A stretch of 64,000 nt of DNA from Planctomycetaceae bacterium (GCA_028284145.1 JANQSH010000064.1:1-64000); one strand, 5' to 3'. Numbered from the stretch's first letter, positions 46,847 to 56,838 are shown. Translations and numbers: made by a program. The notes: generated by a model from the sequence alone, not told the origin.

Positions 46847-46949
46847 AGCAGTTTACCTTTTCGTGTGACACTTTTCGCTCGTGGGAGCCTGCAATTAATT
46901 GTAGACCAAACGGCGTCCATCGCGCCACGGAAGAGCGTAACACGCTCTA
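46844..46949 (-). repeat. Dispersed intergenic repeat, copy 4 (inverted)
   Basis: This 106-bp copy runs opposite to copies 1-3. It begins TAGAGCAGTTTACCTTTT and ends AGAGCGTAACACGCTCTA. Its first three bases, TAG, are the stop codon of the 44165 gene. Confidence 0.85.
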
Positions 46950-47130
46950 GTTCGATGGATTTTTGTCTGTGGCGGCTTGTACTCCATTTGGAACTGCGAT
47001 AACAGTTTTAAGCCCGCTAGAGTTAAATGCGTCTCGCAATAGGACCCGTTTCAAAACCGGTTGGTGGCAGAAATTCACAAACGAAAAGTTCGGGTGAATT
47101 CGCAGCACACAGAGGTTTTGAAATGTCCTG

Positions 47131-47243
47131 TAAAGCAACGATTCTCTTGTTGTAACGCCTCTGGCTCGCGGAAGCCCATATTTGCATGCCCATCGATTGT
47201 CCTTCTGTTCTTCACGGCCACAAGAAAGCGTAAAACACTTTAG
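47131..47243 (-). repeat. Dispersed intergenic repeat, copy 5 (inverted, degenerate)
   Basis: A 113-bp diverged copy: TAAAGCAACGATTCTCTTG ... CTCTGGCTCGCGGAAGCC ... GAAAGCGTAAAACACTTTAG. It lies between the first transglutaminase-like gene and the duplicated-domain gene. The rest of 46950-47323 holds no gene. Confidence 0.7.
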
Positions 47244-47323
47244 ATGCAGACTGTCTTCAAGCCATTTCAACCTGGTTTTTGTTTCCTGCTTAATTGAATT
47301 TACCCTTTTCTGAGATCCCAATC

Positions 47324-49810
47324 ATGCGAAGCACCTTATCATTGTTTTTGGTTTTCCTGCTGGCCGGTACTCTGCATGCCGAAGCGCGACGTGAGGCCGA
47401 TCTGACCGCTGCGAAAAAAGCGATGGATGCTGGTCAGGCCGATACGACTATCGTGCTGTTGCACGGCAGCGACTGGTGCGTGAACGGCGAGCGCGTGAAA
47501 GCCAACGCCTGGGACCAGCTGGCTTTTTCCAATGGACTGCCAGAAACAACCGTGTTGGTCGCAGTCGATCGACTCGATCGTGGAACCCAGGGTCTCAAAG
47601 AGGCGTTTCAGAAGCAATTGCAGGCTCATTCTCCGGTTGGCTCGAAGCTGTCGGATGTGACCACCAGACATGGCAGCCGCTTCACCGAGCGTAAAAACGG
47701 TATCTGGCAGGTGGAAAAAGATTCACCCAACCCGAACCAGGAAGTGCTGACCATGACGCTTCGGTTGGACCGGCCGGCTCAGTTGCTGCGATTCACGACG
47801 CTTCCCGATCCAGAGCTTCCCGCCTTGGGACCGGGCCGAGCTACCAACGGAAACTTTGTTGTTACTGAATTCGAAATTCGTCAGGCTGGGCAGTTAGTGC
47901 CGCTGCAGGCTGGCGACAGTTTCCATCAAAATAATCTGCCAGGCACACATGCTTGTGATGGCGACCTTTCCAACAAAAATGGTTGGGCAGTTGGCGCCAG
48001 GCATGAGCAACACGAACTCTATCTGGTGGCTGAAAAACCGTTGCCAGCCGGAGTCAATCTCGAAGTAACGATTCACTGTCTGCATTCGTCTGTTCAGCAT
48101 GTGCCAGGCAAATTCAAACTGGAAGCGTTTAACCATGCTGATCAAATTGCGACCGCTCAGAAGTGGCTGGACCTGGCAGCTCTGGAAAAGCGCAATCAAG
48201 CCATGCGGGTTGACGGCGGCAATTATCCATGTCTGGTTGGAATCGATAAAGACGGCAGACAGTTCACTATCCGTCAGCCGCTACCTGCGGATATCACACC
48301 GGAAAAACTGGCCACAGAAGTTCGGGCCATCTGCAAAGTTCGCGACCAGCGCGACCAGCTGCTGACAGCCGCTGAAAAAGCTACAGGTGAAGCTCAGCTT
48401 GAAGCTTACACTCAGGCCTATTTGCTCATGAAGAAAGCCGGTGTCGGTGGGTTTTATCGCGATATCATCAGTACCATGGTCAAGCTTGATCCCGAACGCA
48501 AGTCTGCCTGGACCTGGCGGCTGTCACCCGATTGGGGGTGGGTCAACAGTGAACAGAACCGGTTGACAAAGGAAGAGGGATTTCCTGCAGTACTCGACTT
48601 TTTAAACCAGTTGCGCGGTGATCCCCGTTTGAAACGGTTCACTCCCGATCAGCAACAGGACTTCCTGATGCGAAAATTTCATATTTATCGTAGCTGGCAC
48701 GTGCCCAAAGACTGGATGGAGCGGTTTCGGAAACAGCTTTCCGAATCAAAGTCTGTTGCCATGACTGAGACCACTCCGCTCTGCAAGCAGGGCACGCGTT
48801 TCGGTCGGCGCGACGATGGAAGTTGGCAGGTGGAGAAAGGCTCGCCCAACCCGGCGACCGAGGTGATCACACTCAAGTTCAAACTCCAGCAGCCGGCTTC
48901 GTTACTACAATTCACTACGCTTCCCGACGCCGAACTTCCTGCTACCGGCCCCGGTCGGCCTGGCAATGGAAATTACGTGGTGACTGAGGTCGAACTGCGG
49001 CAAGACAGTCAGAAGATTTCACTCGGCGCATTCGCGACTTACGAACAAGGAGACCTTCCGGCCTGGCAGACGACTGATGGTGATTTGTCGAACCGCAACG
49101 GCTGGGCCATCGGCGGTCAGCACAAACCGCATGAACTCTCCCTGGTGCCCAGGAAACCTCTGCCAGCCGGGGTCGAACTGGAACTGACAATCCATTGTAC
49201 GAGTGTCTGGGCGCAGCATGTGCCAGGCAAGTTCAAACTCTCGGCGTTCAACAATTCCGAAGCGACCGAGCTGGCGAAACGTCTGGCCCGGCATACCCCA
49301 GCCTATCTCGCCGAGCAGCGCAGCAAACGATTTGATGTCCTTCGTGAAATCATCGCAATCGATCCCATGACCCACCTGGGTATCGGAGCCAAAGGGTATA
49401 TTGACGCCCATTCCGAAGGCGATCCAAGCATTGCTTTTGGCTGGAAGCCCGGCCACCTGCTGCCCGGCCAGCAGACGCTTGACATTCGGGAAGGCGTTGA
49501 CAACTATTTTTTCAAGCCGGCCATTTATCGAGTGACCATCTCAACACAACACTCGGCCAGGCCGGTCAAAGTGAAGTCACTGGCCCTGGTTTCTGGCGAT
49601 CGGGAACTTTCACGCGATGCCCACGAGGCAACGCTGGCCGTGCGAGCCGACAAGGACAATGTTTTCCAGCTTGAACTGCCCGAGGGAATCGACCGTTCGA
49701 CGCTGCTGTTACGTGTCGAACTTGAAGTGCCTGAAGGCCACAATCACACGGCTCATGGATTCCGTGTCACTCCCACGTTACCAGATGAAGGGGAATTCGG
49801 CTGGTGGTAG
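47324..49810 (+). CDS. Exported protein with degenerate thioredoxin-like domain and duplicated C-terminal domain
   Basis: An 828-aa protein from ATG 47324, with signal peptide MRSTLSLFLVFLLAGTLHA. A thioredoxin-like N-terminal domain has GSDWC (Cys52) but the second Cys of CxxC is missing. Two copies of a domain of about 160 aa (about 114-270 and 482-644) share RFTTLPDPELP/GNFVVTEFE and a DGDLSNKNGWA block, a pattern often seen in planctomycete PSD-type proteins. A beta-rich C-terminal domain ends it. Function is unknown. Confidence 0.85.
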   Translation: MRSTLSLFLVFLLAGTLHAEARREADLTAAKKAMDAGQADTTIVLLHGSDWCVNGERVKANAWDQLAFSNGLPETTVLVAVDRLDRGTQGLKEAFQKQLQAHSPVGSKLSDVTTRHGSRFTERKNGIWQVEKDSPNPNQEVLTMTLRLDRPAQLLRFTTLPDPELPALGPGRATNGNFVVTEFEIRQAGQLVPLQAGDSFHQNNLPGTHACDGDLSNKNGWAVGARHEQHELYLVAEKPLPAGVNLEVTIHCLHSSVQHVPGKFKLEAFNHADQIATAQKWLDLAALEKRNQAMRVDGGNYPCLVGIDKDGRQFTIRQPLPADITPEKLATEVRAICKVRDQRDQLLTAAEKATGEAQLEAYTQAYLLMKKAGVGGFYRDIISTMVKLDPERKSAWTWRLSPDWGWVNSEQNRLTKEEGFPAVLDFLNQLRGDPRLKRFTPDQQQDFLMRKFHIYRSWHVPKDWMERFRKQLSESKSVAMTETTPLCKQGTRFGRRDDGSWQVEKGSPNPATEVITLKFKLQQPASLLQFTTLPDAELPATGPGRPGNGNYVVTEVELRQDSQKISLGAFATYEQGDLPAWQTTDGDLSNRNGWAIGGQHKPHELSLVPRKPLPAGVELELTIHCTSVWAQHVPGKFKLSAFNNSEATELAKRLARHTPAYLAEQRSKRFDVLREIIAIDPMTHLGIGAKGYIDAHSEGDPSIAFGWKPGHLLPGQQTLDIREGVDNYFFKPAIYRVTISTQHSARPVKVKSLALVSGDRELSRDAHEATLAVRADKDNVFQLELPEGIDRSTLLLRVELEVPEGHNHTAHGFRVTPTLPDEGEFGWW

Positions 49811-49844
49811 AACCCTGGTCGCAGTAGCTCACCCACCAGTAAAC

Positions 49845-52544
49845 ATGGTAATCCTGATGTCGAAAAGAATGATAAAAACTCATTGCCCCCACTGCTCAGC
49901 AACATTGAAATGTTCTTCGGCCCCGCATCCGGGAGAAGTGATCCGTTGTAGTGCCTGTCAAGGATCATTAAAGGTCAAGAGGAGAACAGCAAACAACAAA
50001 CGGGGCGTTTCAGGTGGATCTTCAGGGTCATCTGCTCAGCCGTTTCCTGCGACTGCAAACAGTCTGTCTCATCCAGTTCGAAGAAAAAAACGATGGACCT
50101 CAATACCATATTGGATTGCTGCCGCTTTTGCTCTGTTGATTGGCGGTAGTGCTGTGGTCGCGACCCAATGGTTTTCCATTAGCGCAGGTAATGCCAGCAA
50201 TGTGGGTGGGACCGGCCCTGAGACGAGATCACCGGCTTCGGATAAATCAGGAAGCAACACCATCGCGTCGACGGATCGTCTGACGCCGAATGCGGAGGCA
50301 GACTCACAACCGGTTCCGAAGGAAACAAAGCTGGTTTCGCCATACATGGACGATCCTTATGGCCGCGCCATGGATATTTCTTTGGCGGACGTGTCTTTCT
50401 GTGGTGACTGCAGCGAGTCTTACCGGCAATGGATCGTGGTGCAAATCGACAAGGCCGCTGCATCAGGTCAGGCGAAATCTCTCCAGAAATCGCTCGCAAC
50501 AAGATTGGCCACTAACAGTTCCGCCACACTGAAGACGCAGATTGTCGATGTCGATTTGAGTATGGCATTGGCTCAGCATGAACTCATCCGAAGTGTGACG
50601 AGCGAAGAAATCGACAGGATTCTGGCTGCCCCCAAAGGAATTGCCTTTCTGAAAACTTTCCTGGGCAACCGTGGCTGGCTGGAGGAAACTTTGTGCAGTG
50701 CCTGGGATGTGAAAATCCCAGGTAACAATGAACAGAACCATGCGACTCCTGCGCTGAAAACACTTTTCAAAATCTGGTCGCACAATCCGGAGTGCGCGCA
50801 ACACCCGGTACTCCGCCGCCTGTCGACCGCTACGGCACTTGCCTTTACTCAGCCTTTTCAGAAAAAATCAGCGCACAAAAGCAAAGAAACCTCCTTAGCC
50901 CGGTATCAGTTCTTTCGCGATTCCTGGGCTGCCGGTCGATTGCACCGATCCTTCGACGAGTTGAATATCGTAGAGATGCGCTACCTCGCGGCAGCTCAAT
51001 GGGATAACGATTCGCTGAAATGGCTGCAGGAAAATATTCGCCTTCCTCTGAAGAAGATGGGGAGTGCCTGCTGGGCTGCGGAGTATCGTGGCGGCACCAT
51101 TTTCGGTGGTTCTATTCACGCGCCCGGTTTCTATGAACCGTGGGCAAAAGCCATGACGTATGCCGAGAACATTTACAGGCACGGCGGTGTCTGTGGTTCC
51201 CTGTCACATCTTGGTGCCATGTCCTGTTCTGCCCGGGGAATTCCTGGTGTGACCGTCGGTCAGCCGGGACATTGTGCCTACGGATTTCGAGTCGCCAGAG
51301 GAGAGTGGCTTGGTGGATTCGGCGGACCTCACGGAGGAACCGGCATTGCACTCTACGGCTTCAACAGTACCTATCGTGACATGGCTGATGAAGCGCTGGT
51401 CGATTTTGCCAGCACGCGAAAGTCGCGTCAGCATGCCTGGCAGGCTCACGTTGCGATGGATACGGGATCAAACCAGATCGCATCAGAAGCATGGGACTTA
51501 TCCCTGAACGCCACACCTCTGGCATACGAAAGCTGGCTGGAAGTCACACTTTTCAAATTGACGCAGAGTGACAATTTAACGCAGGGTGACAACGTCGACT
51601 GGAACTCATGGAATAATCGGTTGGTTGACACATTTCAGAAGCACCCATACGTCGCCTTTGAATTACTTGCGTTATATGAAGATCGGATCGCTTCCGATGC
51701 GGAGGAAAAAATCAGGCTATGGGCATCCATTCACAAAAAGGTTGCAGATCATTGGCTCAACCCCACGTGGAACGATCTCGCGCCTACTCTGCATCGGCAG
51801 GTTCAAAAGCTGGAAATGAAAACAGAGGGCAGTATGCGGATTGCCGAGATGATTCTTGACGCCACATCTCAGTCCGAAAAAACATTCGCGGCTGCCGTGG
51901 GATGGGCGCAGAAAGTTTTCCCTGAAAACGAAAGCGGCCAGAAGCGCTGGGCAGCATTACTGGCCAGAAGCTTGTCCAATGGCGTTTCAGGCGACCAGAA
52001 AGCACAAACCAAACTTTACAACCAGGCGATTCTGGCTGCTGCCAGCGTAGAGTCACACGAATCGTTTCAAACACTTTCCAGACAGGCGATCAAAGTCTGT
52101 TCCATTCAGCCTCCCCAGCTCCCTGAGTTCCAGCCATTCCCCGGAGAAAATCTGTCCAGAGGAGGCGTGCTCCGCATTTCTTCGACGTCAGGGTGGGATA
52201 ACCCCTGTCTGCATGCCGGCATTCTCGACCAGGGAGGCGCCTGCCATACGGGTCGGGAAGTCCGGCCTTATGTCGAAGCGCGTTTGCCCAAACTTTCCCG
52301 GCTCACCGGAATTGTCATTATTAATACTGGTAACCGCTGGCGAGTCGTACCTTTGAAAGTTTCTGTTTCCGAAGACGGAAACGACTGGACTGACGTAGCC
52401 CGCCTCACGGAAAGACAGACCGTTTATCGAATTCCGATCTCACGGAGAATGCGCACGCGATATATCCGTGTCGGCCGCGATGATGATCGCGAGGAACATT
52501 TTCATCTGCAACTCATCAATGCTTTTGGACGCCGACTCGAATAA
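49845..52544 (+). CDS. Membrane-anchored transglutaminase-like protein with zinc ribbon and discoidin-like domain
   Basis: An 899-aa protein (ATG 49845 or 49857). A zinc ribbon (CPHCS...CSACQG) precedes one membrane helix (about 88-110), a Ser/Thr-rich linker, a helical region and a transglutaminase-like core with GGVCGSLSHLG (Cys450) and VGQPGHCAYG (His476). The C-terminal discoidin-like domain reads IVIINTGNRWR...RYIRVGRDDDREEHFHL. It is a diverged paralogue of the 44165 protein with a different anchor. Confidence 0.85.
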   Translation: MVILMSKRMIKTHCPHCSATLKCSSAPHPGEVIRCSACQGSLKVKRRTANNKRGVSGGSSGSSAQPFPATANSLSHPVRRKKRWTSIPYWIAAAFALLIGGSAVVATQWFSISAGNASNVGGTGPETRSPASDKSGSNTIASTDRLTPNAEADSQPVPKETKLVSPYMDDPYGRAMDISLADVSFCGDCSESYRQWIVVQIDKAAASGQAKSLQKSLATRLATNSSATLKTQIVDVDLSMALAQHELIRSVTSEEIDRILAAPKGIAFLKTFLGNRGWLEETLCSAWDVKIPGNNEQNHATPALKTLFKIWSHNPECAQHPVLRRLSTATALAFTQPFQKKSAHKSKETSLARYQFFRDSWAAGRLHRSFDELNIVEMRYLAAAQWDNDSLKWLQENIRLPLKKMGSACWAAEYRGGTIFGGSIHAPGFYEPWAKAMTYAENIYRHGGVCGSLSHLGAMSCSARGIPGVTVGQPGHCAYGFRVARGEWLGGFGGPHGGTGIALYGFNSTYRDMADEALVDFASTRKSRQHAWQAHVAMDTGSNQIASEAWDLSLNATPLAYESWLEVTLFKLTQSDNLTQGDNVDWNSWNNRLVDTFQKHPYVAFELLALYEDRIASDAEEKIRLWASIHKKVADHWLNPTWNDLAPTLHRQVQKLEMKTEGSMRIAEMILDATSQSEKTFAAAVGWAQKVFPENESGQKRWAALLARSLSNGVSGDQKAQTKLYNQAILAAASVESHESFQTLSRQAIKVCSIQPPQLPEFQPFPGENLSRGGVLRISSTSGWDNPCLHAGILDQGGACHTGREVRPYVEARLPKLSRLTGIVIINTGNRWRVVPLKVSVSEDGNDWTDVARLTERQTVYRIPISRRMRTRYIRVGRDDDREEHFHLQLINAFGRRLE

Positions 52545-52633
52545 AGCGCTGTTTTGTTTACCGTGGCCAAAACCGACGGCATGTTCATCTTCCCTGTTCG
52601 GATTCAGCAAACAACTGCAAATAAAGGTTCTCT

Positions 52634-54064
52634 ATGAAAATCAGAAATGATGCCTTTGCTACTGCCGCTGTGCTGCAACTGCTGTCAGCATGTGCGTTGC
52701 ACGCTGCCGACATCGCGACTGACTGGCAACACGCAGAGGAACTTAATAAGGCACAACCCCGTGACCGGATTGTGCTTCTGACAGGTAGCGACTGGGATCC
52801 ACTTTCATCTGAGGTCGCTTCAATTCTTGACAACGATGAGTTTCTTCTGGCAGTCGGTGATGCCATTGTGCTTCGAATCGATCACCCGGACAACCCCGAT
52901 GATCAGGCAGAATCACTGTTGGAACGAAATGAGAAATTCAAAGCTCCCATTTATTGTTATCCCGCGCTGGTTGCTGTCGATGCGGAAGGGTACTTCTTTG
53001 GAGTTCATGAAAAGTTCAGGGGAGATTTCAAGCAGGCTGCTGCGCTCGTGAAAGACTGGATCGCGCAACGAAAAGCGCGGGACGAACAACTCGACCTGGC
53101 TCGTAATCTCGAAGGAACCCAACGCGCTGAATTACTGGGCCGCGCGCTCGATGCAATGAATTTCAAACTCGCAAAAAGGCAGAGGCGCATCATCAATGAA
53201 TTGAAAAAACTGGACCCTGAAGACACCACCGGCTATGTGTACAAGTACACATTCAACCCCTACGGGTTTGCAGAAGGTAAAATTGCCTGGGCCGAGCCGG
53301 ACGTTTTGTCCGAGGCTTTCAGGGAAACAGAGCAGATGCTGAAAAATAACAGGATTACCATCGAGCAGCGCCAGACGATTTACGCGTTGCGTCACGGAAT
53401 CCTCTCAAGGCAGAATGCTCCATCACAGGAAAGAATCGACAACTTGAACAGACTCATCGAACTGGATCCGACAAGCGACCACTCAACTGGAGCGCACCAA
53501 CTGATCCGTGATATCAACCGGGCCATCGAGTACGATAAAGCGTACGCCGCATACCAGAAGAAGCCTCAGGATCCAACGACCCGGCAGGCGTTTATCGAAG
53601 TGGCTTCGGTTAAACTTGGTGAGTTGCCACAACTGCCTGCCGCTCGCGATCCGCTTGTGTCGTCTCAGGGAACACTCAGCTTCTCCTCACTCAGTGGTAG
53701 ATACGACAAACCTTTGCATCACATTCTGATTCCAACAGACAGGGCGCCAGGTGCTTTCCACACGAATTCGGAAGTTGAGCCGTGGGCCAGTATTGATCTG
53801 CAACGTGAATTCATGGTCAGTTGTATCGCAGTGGTTCATAACACCGGAAATCGGCACCGTCTGATTCCTCTGGCAATTGAAACCTCATTGGATGGTGAAA
53901 CATGGACGGTCGCTTCCCGCTATCCCGAAGCAGACAAACTCTACCTGGTCAATCTGGAAGACAAGTCCGTGCGTGCTCGCTATGTGCGTGCCAGACGCGA
54001 CAGCAAAAGAAAAGATTACTTTCACCTCAGCAATTTTCTGGTGTGGGGCGTGCCTGCAGAGTAA
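52634..54064 (+). CDS. Exported protein with cysteine-free thioredoxin-like domain and discoidin-like domain
   Basis: A 476-aa protein with a signal peptide (about 1-24). The N-terminal domain follows the thioredoxin-like pattern IVLLTGSDWD with Asp55 in place of the first redox Cys and no CxxC. A helical middle is followed by a C-terminal discoidin-like domain (about 355-476, VVHNTGNRHRLIPLAIETSL) that matches the tail of the 49845 protein. It closes the four-gene cluster. Confidence 0.85.
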   Translation: MKIRNDAFATAAVLQLLSACALHAADIATDWQHAEELNKAQPRDRIVLLTGSDWDPLSSEVASILDNDEFLLAVGDAIVLRIDHPDNPDDQAESLLERNEKFKAPIYCYPALVAVDAEGYFFGVHEKFRGDFKQAAALVKDWIAQRKARDEQLDLARNLEGTQRAELLGRALDAMNFKLAKRQRRIINELKKLDPEDTTGYVYKYTFNPYGFAEGKIAWAEPDVLSEAFRETEQMLKNNRITIEQRQTIYALRHGILSRQNAPSQERIDNLNRLIELDPTSDHSTGAHQLIRDINRAIEYDKAYAAYQKKPQDPTTRQAFIEVASVKLGELPQLPAARDPLVSSQGTLSFSSLSGRYDKPLHHILIPTDRAPGAFHTNSEVEPWASIDLQREFMVSCIAVVHNTGNRHRLIPLAIETSLDGETWTVASRYPEADKLYLVNLEDKSVRARYVRARRDSKRKDYFHLSNFLVWGVPAE

Positions 54065-54214
54065 GTCCAACCCAGGAGCAGGTTGACGACAGTTGCCTCG
54101 CACTCATGCCTTATTGTGTCGATACCCACAACAAACGATCGATCGGCGTATGAGGCTTCCAGCCTCATACGAAAAGTTCCTGCTGTTATGATGCGTTTCG
54201 CTGCCCGAGAGCCA

Positions 54215-55381
54215 TCAGTTCGGAACACGTGTTGTTCCCGGCTGCACTCCACTGGTGTTGGGGCGGAATCGTCCCGGCTGAGCCTTTTCAGCAGACTCGC
54301 TGAAATGAGCCGGTTGGACACCACTTTTGTTCTGTGTACCACTCGCCTGCCGGACGCCACCGGTAGAAATGTTGGTGAGGTAGTTGTCGACCCGCGCCTT
54401 CTTCTTGAGGGCATCGAATTCATGATTGATCGACATCTGCACTTTTTCTTCCATGATCTGCTCATACAGCGTTGCTTTGACATCGTTGATGTCGGTGACG
54501 ATTGGTTCGGTGCGACCTTCCGAAAGCAGAATCACGTAACGGTCCATGCCAACTTGAATGATGCCGGAGATTTCGTTTGCCTTTAACTTGAAGGCTTCGA
54601 GTTCCAATTGCTCCTGCCCCTGACTGCTGAAGCGGCGAATGGGAGGAATCTGCCCGCCAAGCGCGCGACTGGTTGGCTCGATGGAATGCTGCCGCGCCAG
54701 TCGTTCGAACGATTTGGGGTCTTTGGCAACTTCATCCCACACCGTTTGAGCACGTCGGAAATTGTCGAGCATGATCATCTTCGCTTTAACTCTTGGGCCG
54801 TAGTCGCGAATGAATGCCTTCTTCATGTCGTCTTCGGTAACGTTGATTTTCGTTCCTGCGATCTTTTTCAAGGCAATCATAGGCCAGATGACATCCCGTT
54901 TGTATTGCGTGGGAGAGAGGTTTCGTTCGGTCTGAATCATCTGCAACCAGGTGTCAACCGGCAGGTTGAAACGTTTGGCAAACCGCATGATCTCCGTGTT
55001 CACTTCCGCCTCGGTCACCTTGATGCCCCGTTCCTGGCACGCCTGCTGGATAATCACGCGATTGATGATATTTTCCAGCACGTCACGACCGTAGCGTGCG
55101 ACACATTCACTGGCAACGGTGTCCCAATCAATGAGGTCGTTATTCACGCGGGCCATATACCGCCCGTTCTTCACTTGCGGATTTTGAGCCTTCGCGTTCG
55201 TGGTCGCATTGGTTTGTGCTTCACCTGGCTTTGCGCGGAGAACCTGAATCAGAACTCCGGCGACCACCAGGACAATCAACGTCCCGACGGCCAGCAAAGC
55301 GAATCGTTGTTTGGTTAAGGCTGTCTTGGTCGACATCACCGAGTGAGTCCCTTCACTCATGGCTTCCATCGCTCCAGTCAA
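54215..55381 (-). CDS. Membrane-anchored parvulin-type peptidyl-prolyl isomerase
   Basis: A 388-aa protein; the start could be 55381 or an internal ATG at 55336. One N-terminal membrane helix (about 27-50) is followed by a SurA-like chaperone part (about 75-190, ending near VTEDDMKKAFIRDYG) and a PpiC-like domain (about 195-300; FERLARQHSIEPTSRALGGQIPPI). It probably folds exported proteins in the periplasm. The C-terminal tail is low complexity. Confidence 0.88.
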   Translation of the reverse strand: MTGAMEAMSEGTHSVMSTKTALTKQRFALLAVGTLIVLVVAGVLIQVLRAKPGEAQTNATTNAKAQNPQVKNGRYMARVNNDLIDWDTVASECVARYGRDVLENIINRVIIQQACQERGIKVTEAEVNTEIMRFAKRFNLPVDTWLQMIQTERNLSPTQYKRDVIWPMIALKKIAGTKINVTEDDMKKAFIRDYGPRVKAKMIMLDNFRRAQTVWDEVAKDPKSFERLARQHSIEPTSRALGGQIPPIRRFSSQGQEQLELEAFKLKANEISGIIQVGMDRYVILLSEGRTEPIVTDINDVKATLYEQIMEEKVQMSINHEFDALKKKARVDNYLTNISTGGVRQASGTQNKSGVQPAHFSESAEKAQPGRFRPNTSGVQPGTTRVPN

Positions 55382-55392
55382 ATTGAATGCCG

Positions 55393-55453
55393 GGCAGAAT
55401 CAGAATTGTGCCCGACGCGGATGGGTCGGAACCGGCGCAGATTCTGCCGGTTC
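55393..55453 (-). promoter_or_regulatory. Two mutually exclusive hairpins upstream of the PPIase gene
   Basis: GGCAGAATC (55393-55401) can pair with GATTCTGCC (55440-55448), and GAACCGGC (55429-55436) with GCCGGTTC (55446-55453); both are perfect and share 55446-55448, so only one can form. They lie in the possible 5' leader of the minus-strand PPIase gene. This could be an attenuator-like switch or chance. Confidence 0.35.
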
Positions 55454-55716
55454 ATTCACGGGGCGGAAATATAGGAGAATGCTCGAAAGGGGTCAATCCC
55501 GCTTGAAACCCCGGAAAAAAGCAGGAAATTGACGGTTTTCCCGGCGAAATCGAGGACTGTCGTGATCCGAGTTGTCTCTCAGCACGTTTTCGAGTTAAAT
55601 GGGGTTCTCAAATTTCTTGGGATACGAAAGTCCTTTCAGTACATGGCTTTCGGGCCATTGTTTCCAAAAAATTTCAATCAGGCGAGTCAGGCGGCAGAAC
55701 TCAGGGAGACTTCGAA

Positions 55717-56838
55717 ATGGGATTACTGGATAAACTTCGCGGCGAATTGGTTGACATTATCGAGTGGGTCGATGATTCGCGACATACACTCGTTTGGCGA
55801 TTTCCACGGTATCATAACCAGATTAAAAACGGCGCTCATCTGATCGTCCGTCCGGGGCAGGTTGCCGTATTTGTGCATCGGGGCGAACTGGCCGATGTCT
55901 TCGAGCCAGGTCATTACGAACTCAAGACAGACAACCTGCCCATCCTCAGCACGATCATGGGTTGGAAGCATGGTTTCGACAGCCCATTCAAAGCGGAAGT
56001 CTACTTCGTCAGCACCAAACAGATCACTGATCTGAAATGGGGTACGCCGAATCCGATTATGCTCCGCGATCCGGATTTTGGACCGGTTCGTCTGCGGGCC
56101 TTTGGGACATACGCGCTCAAGGCAATCGACGCCCGCGCATTGCTGAAGGAACTTGTCGGAACCGACAGTTCGTTTGAAACGGATGAAGTGACCGAATTGA
56201 TGCGGTCGGTCATCGTTTCCGCTTTCGCTGACATGCTGGGGGAATCACAAACTGCAGCACTTGATCTGGCGGCGAACTATCGCGAGATGTCTGAAGACCT
56301 TCGCAAATATGTCTGCGAGCGGATTGACGATGAATACGGGCTGGAAGTCCCGCAGATGTTCATCGTCAACATCTCGCTGCCCGAAGAAGTCGAGAAGGCG
56401 TTGGACACGCGATCCAGCATGGGCGTGATCGGCGACATGAATCGCTTCCAGCAATTCCAGATGGGCAACGCGATGATGGCTGCCGCCGAGAATCCTTCCG
56501 GTGGCGGTGCTGCCGAAGGCATGGGACTTGGGATGGGTTTCGCGATGGCCAACCAGATGGTCCGTGGAGGCGGTGCGGCTTTGAGTGGGGCTGGTGGTGC
56601 GCAGATGGCTCCTCCACCTTTACCAGCGGTCGTTGCGTGGCATGTCGCGTTGAACGGCCAAACGCAGGGGCCCTTCACTCCACAACAAATTGCTGAAGGC
56701 ATCAGTTCGGGGCAAATCAATGGTTCGACACAGGTCTGGAGCGCGGGGATGCCTGGTTGGACGGCTGCGGGTCAGGTGCCACAATTGGCCGGATTGTTTG
56801 GTCCGCCATCACCTCCTCCCCCGCCCCCGGCGAATTGA
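55717..56838 (+). CDS. SPFH-domain protein with C-terminal GYF-type domain
   Basis: A 373-aa protein with GGGAG upstream of the ATG. Residues about 1-290 form an SPFH-like (virion-core-like) domain with LRGELVDIIEWVDD at the start. A Gly/Ala/Met-rich linker (about 250-300) precedes a GYF_2 domain (about 308-360; WHVALNGQTQGPFTPQQIAEG). It probably forms membrane-associated oligomers. The zinc-ribbon gene follows 90 nt downstream, a common pairing. Confidence 0.88.
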   Translation: MGLLDKLRGELVDIIEWVDDSRHTLVWRFPRYHNQIKNGAHLIVRPGQVAVFVHRGELADVFEPGHYELKTDNLPILSTIMGWKHGFDSPFKAEVYFVSTKQITDLKWGTPNPIMLRDPDFGPVRLRAFGTYALKAIDARALLKELVGTDSSFETDEVTELMRSVIVSAFADMLGESQTAALDLAANYREMSEDLRKYVCERIDDEYGLEVPQMFIVNISLPEEVEKALDTRSSMGVIGDMNRFQQFQMGNAMMAAAENPSGGGAAEGMGLGMGFAMANQMVRGGGAALSGAGGAQMAPPPLPAVVAWHVALNGQTQGPFTPQQIAEGISSGQINGSTQVWSAGMPGWTAAGQVPQLAGLFGPPSPPPPPPAN

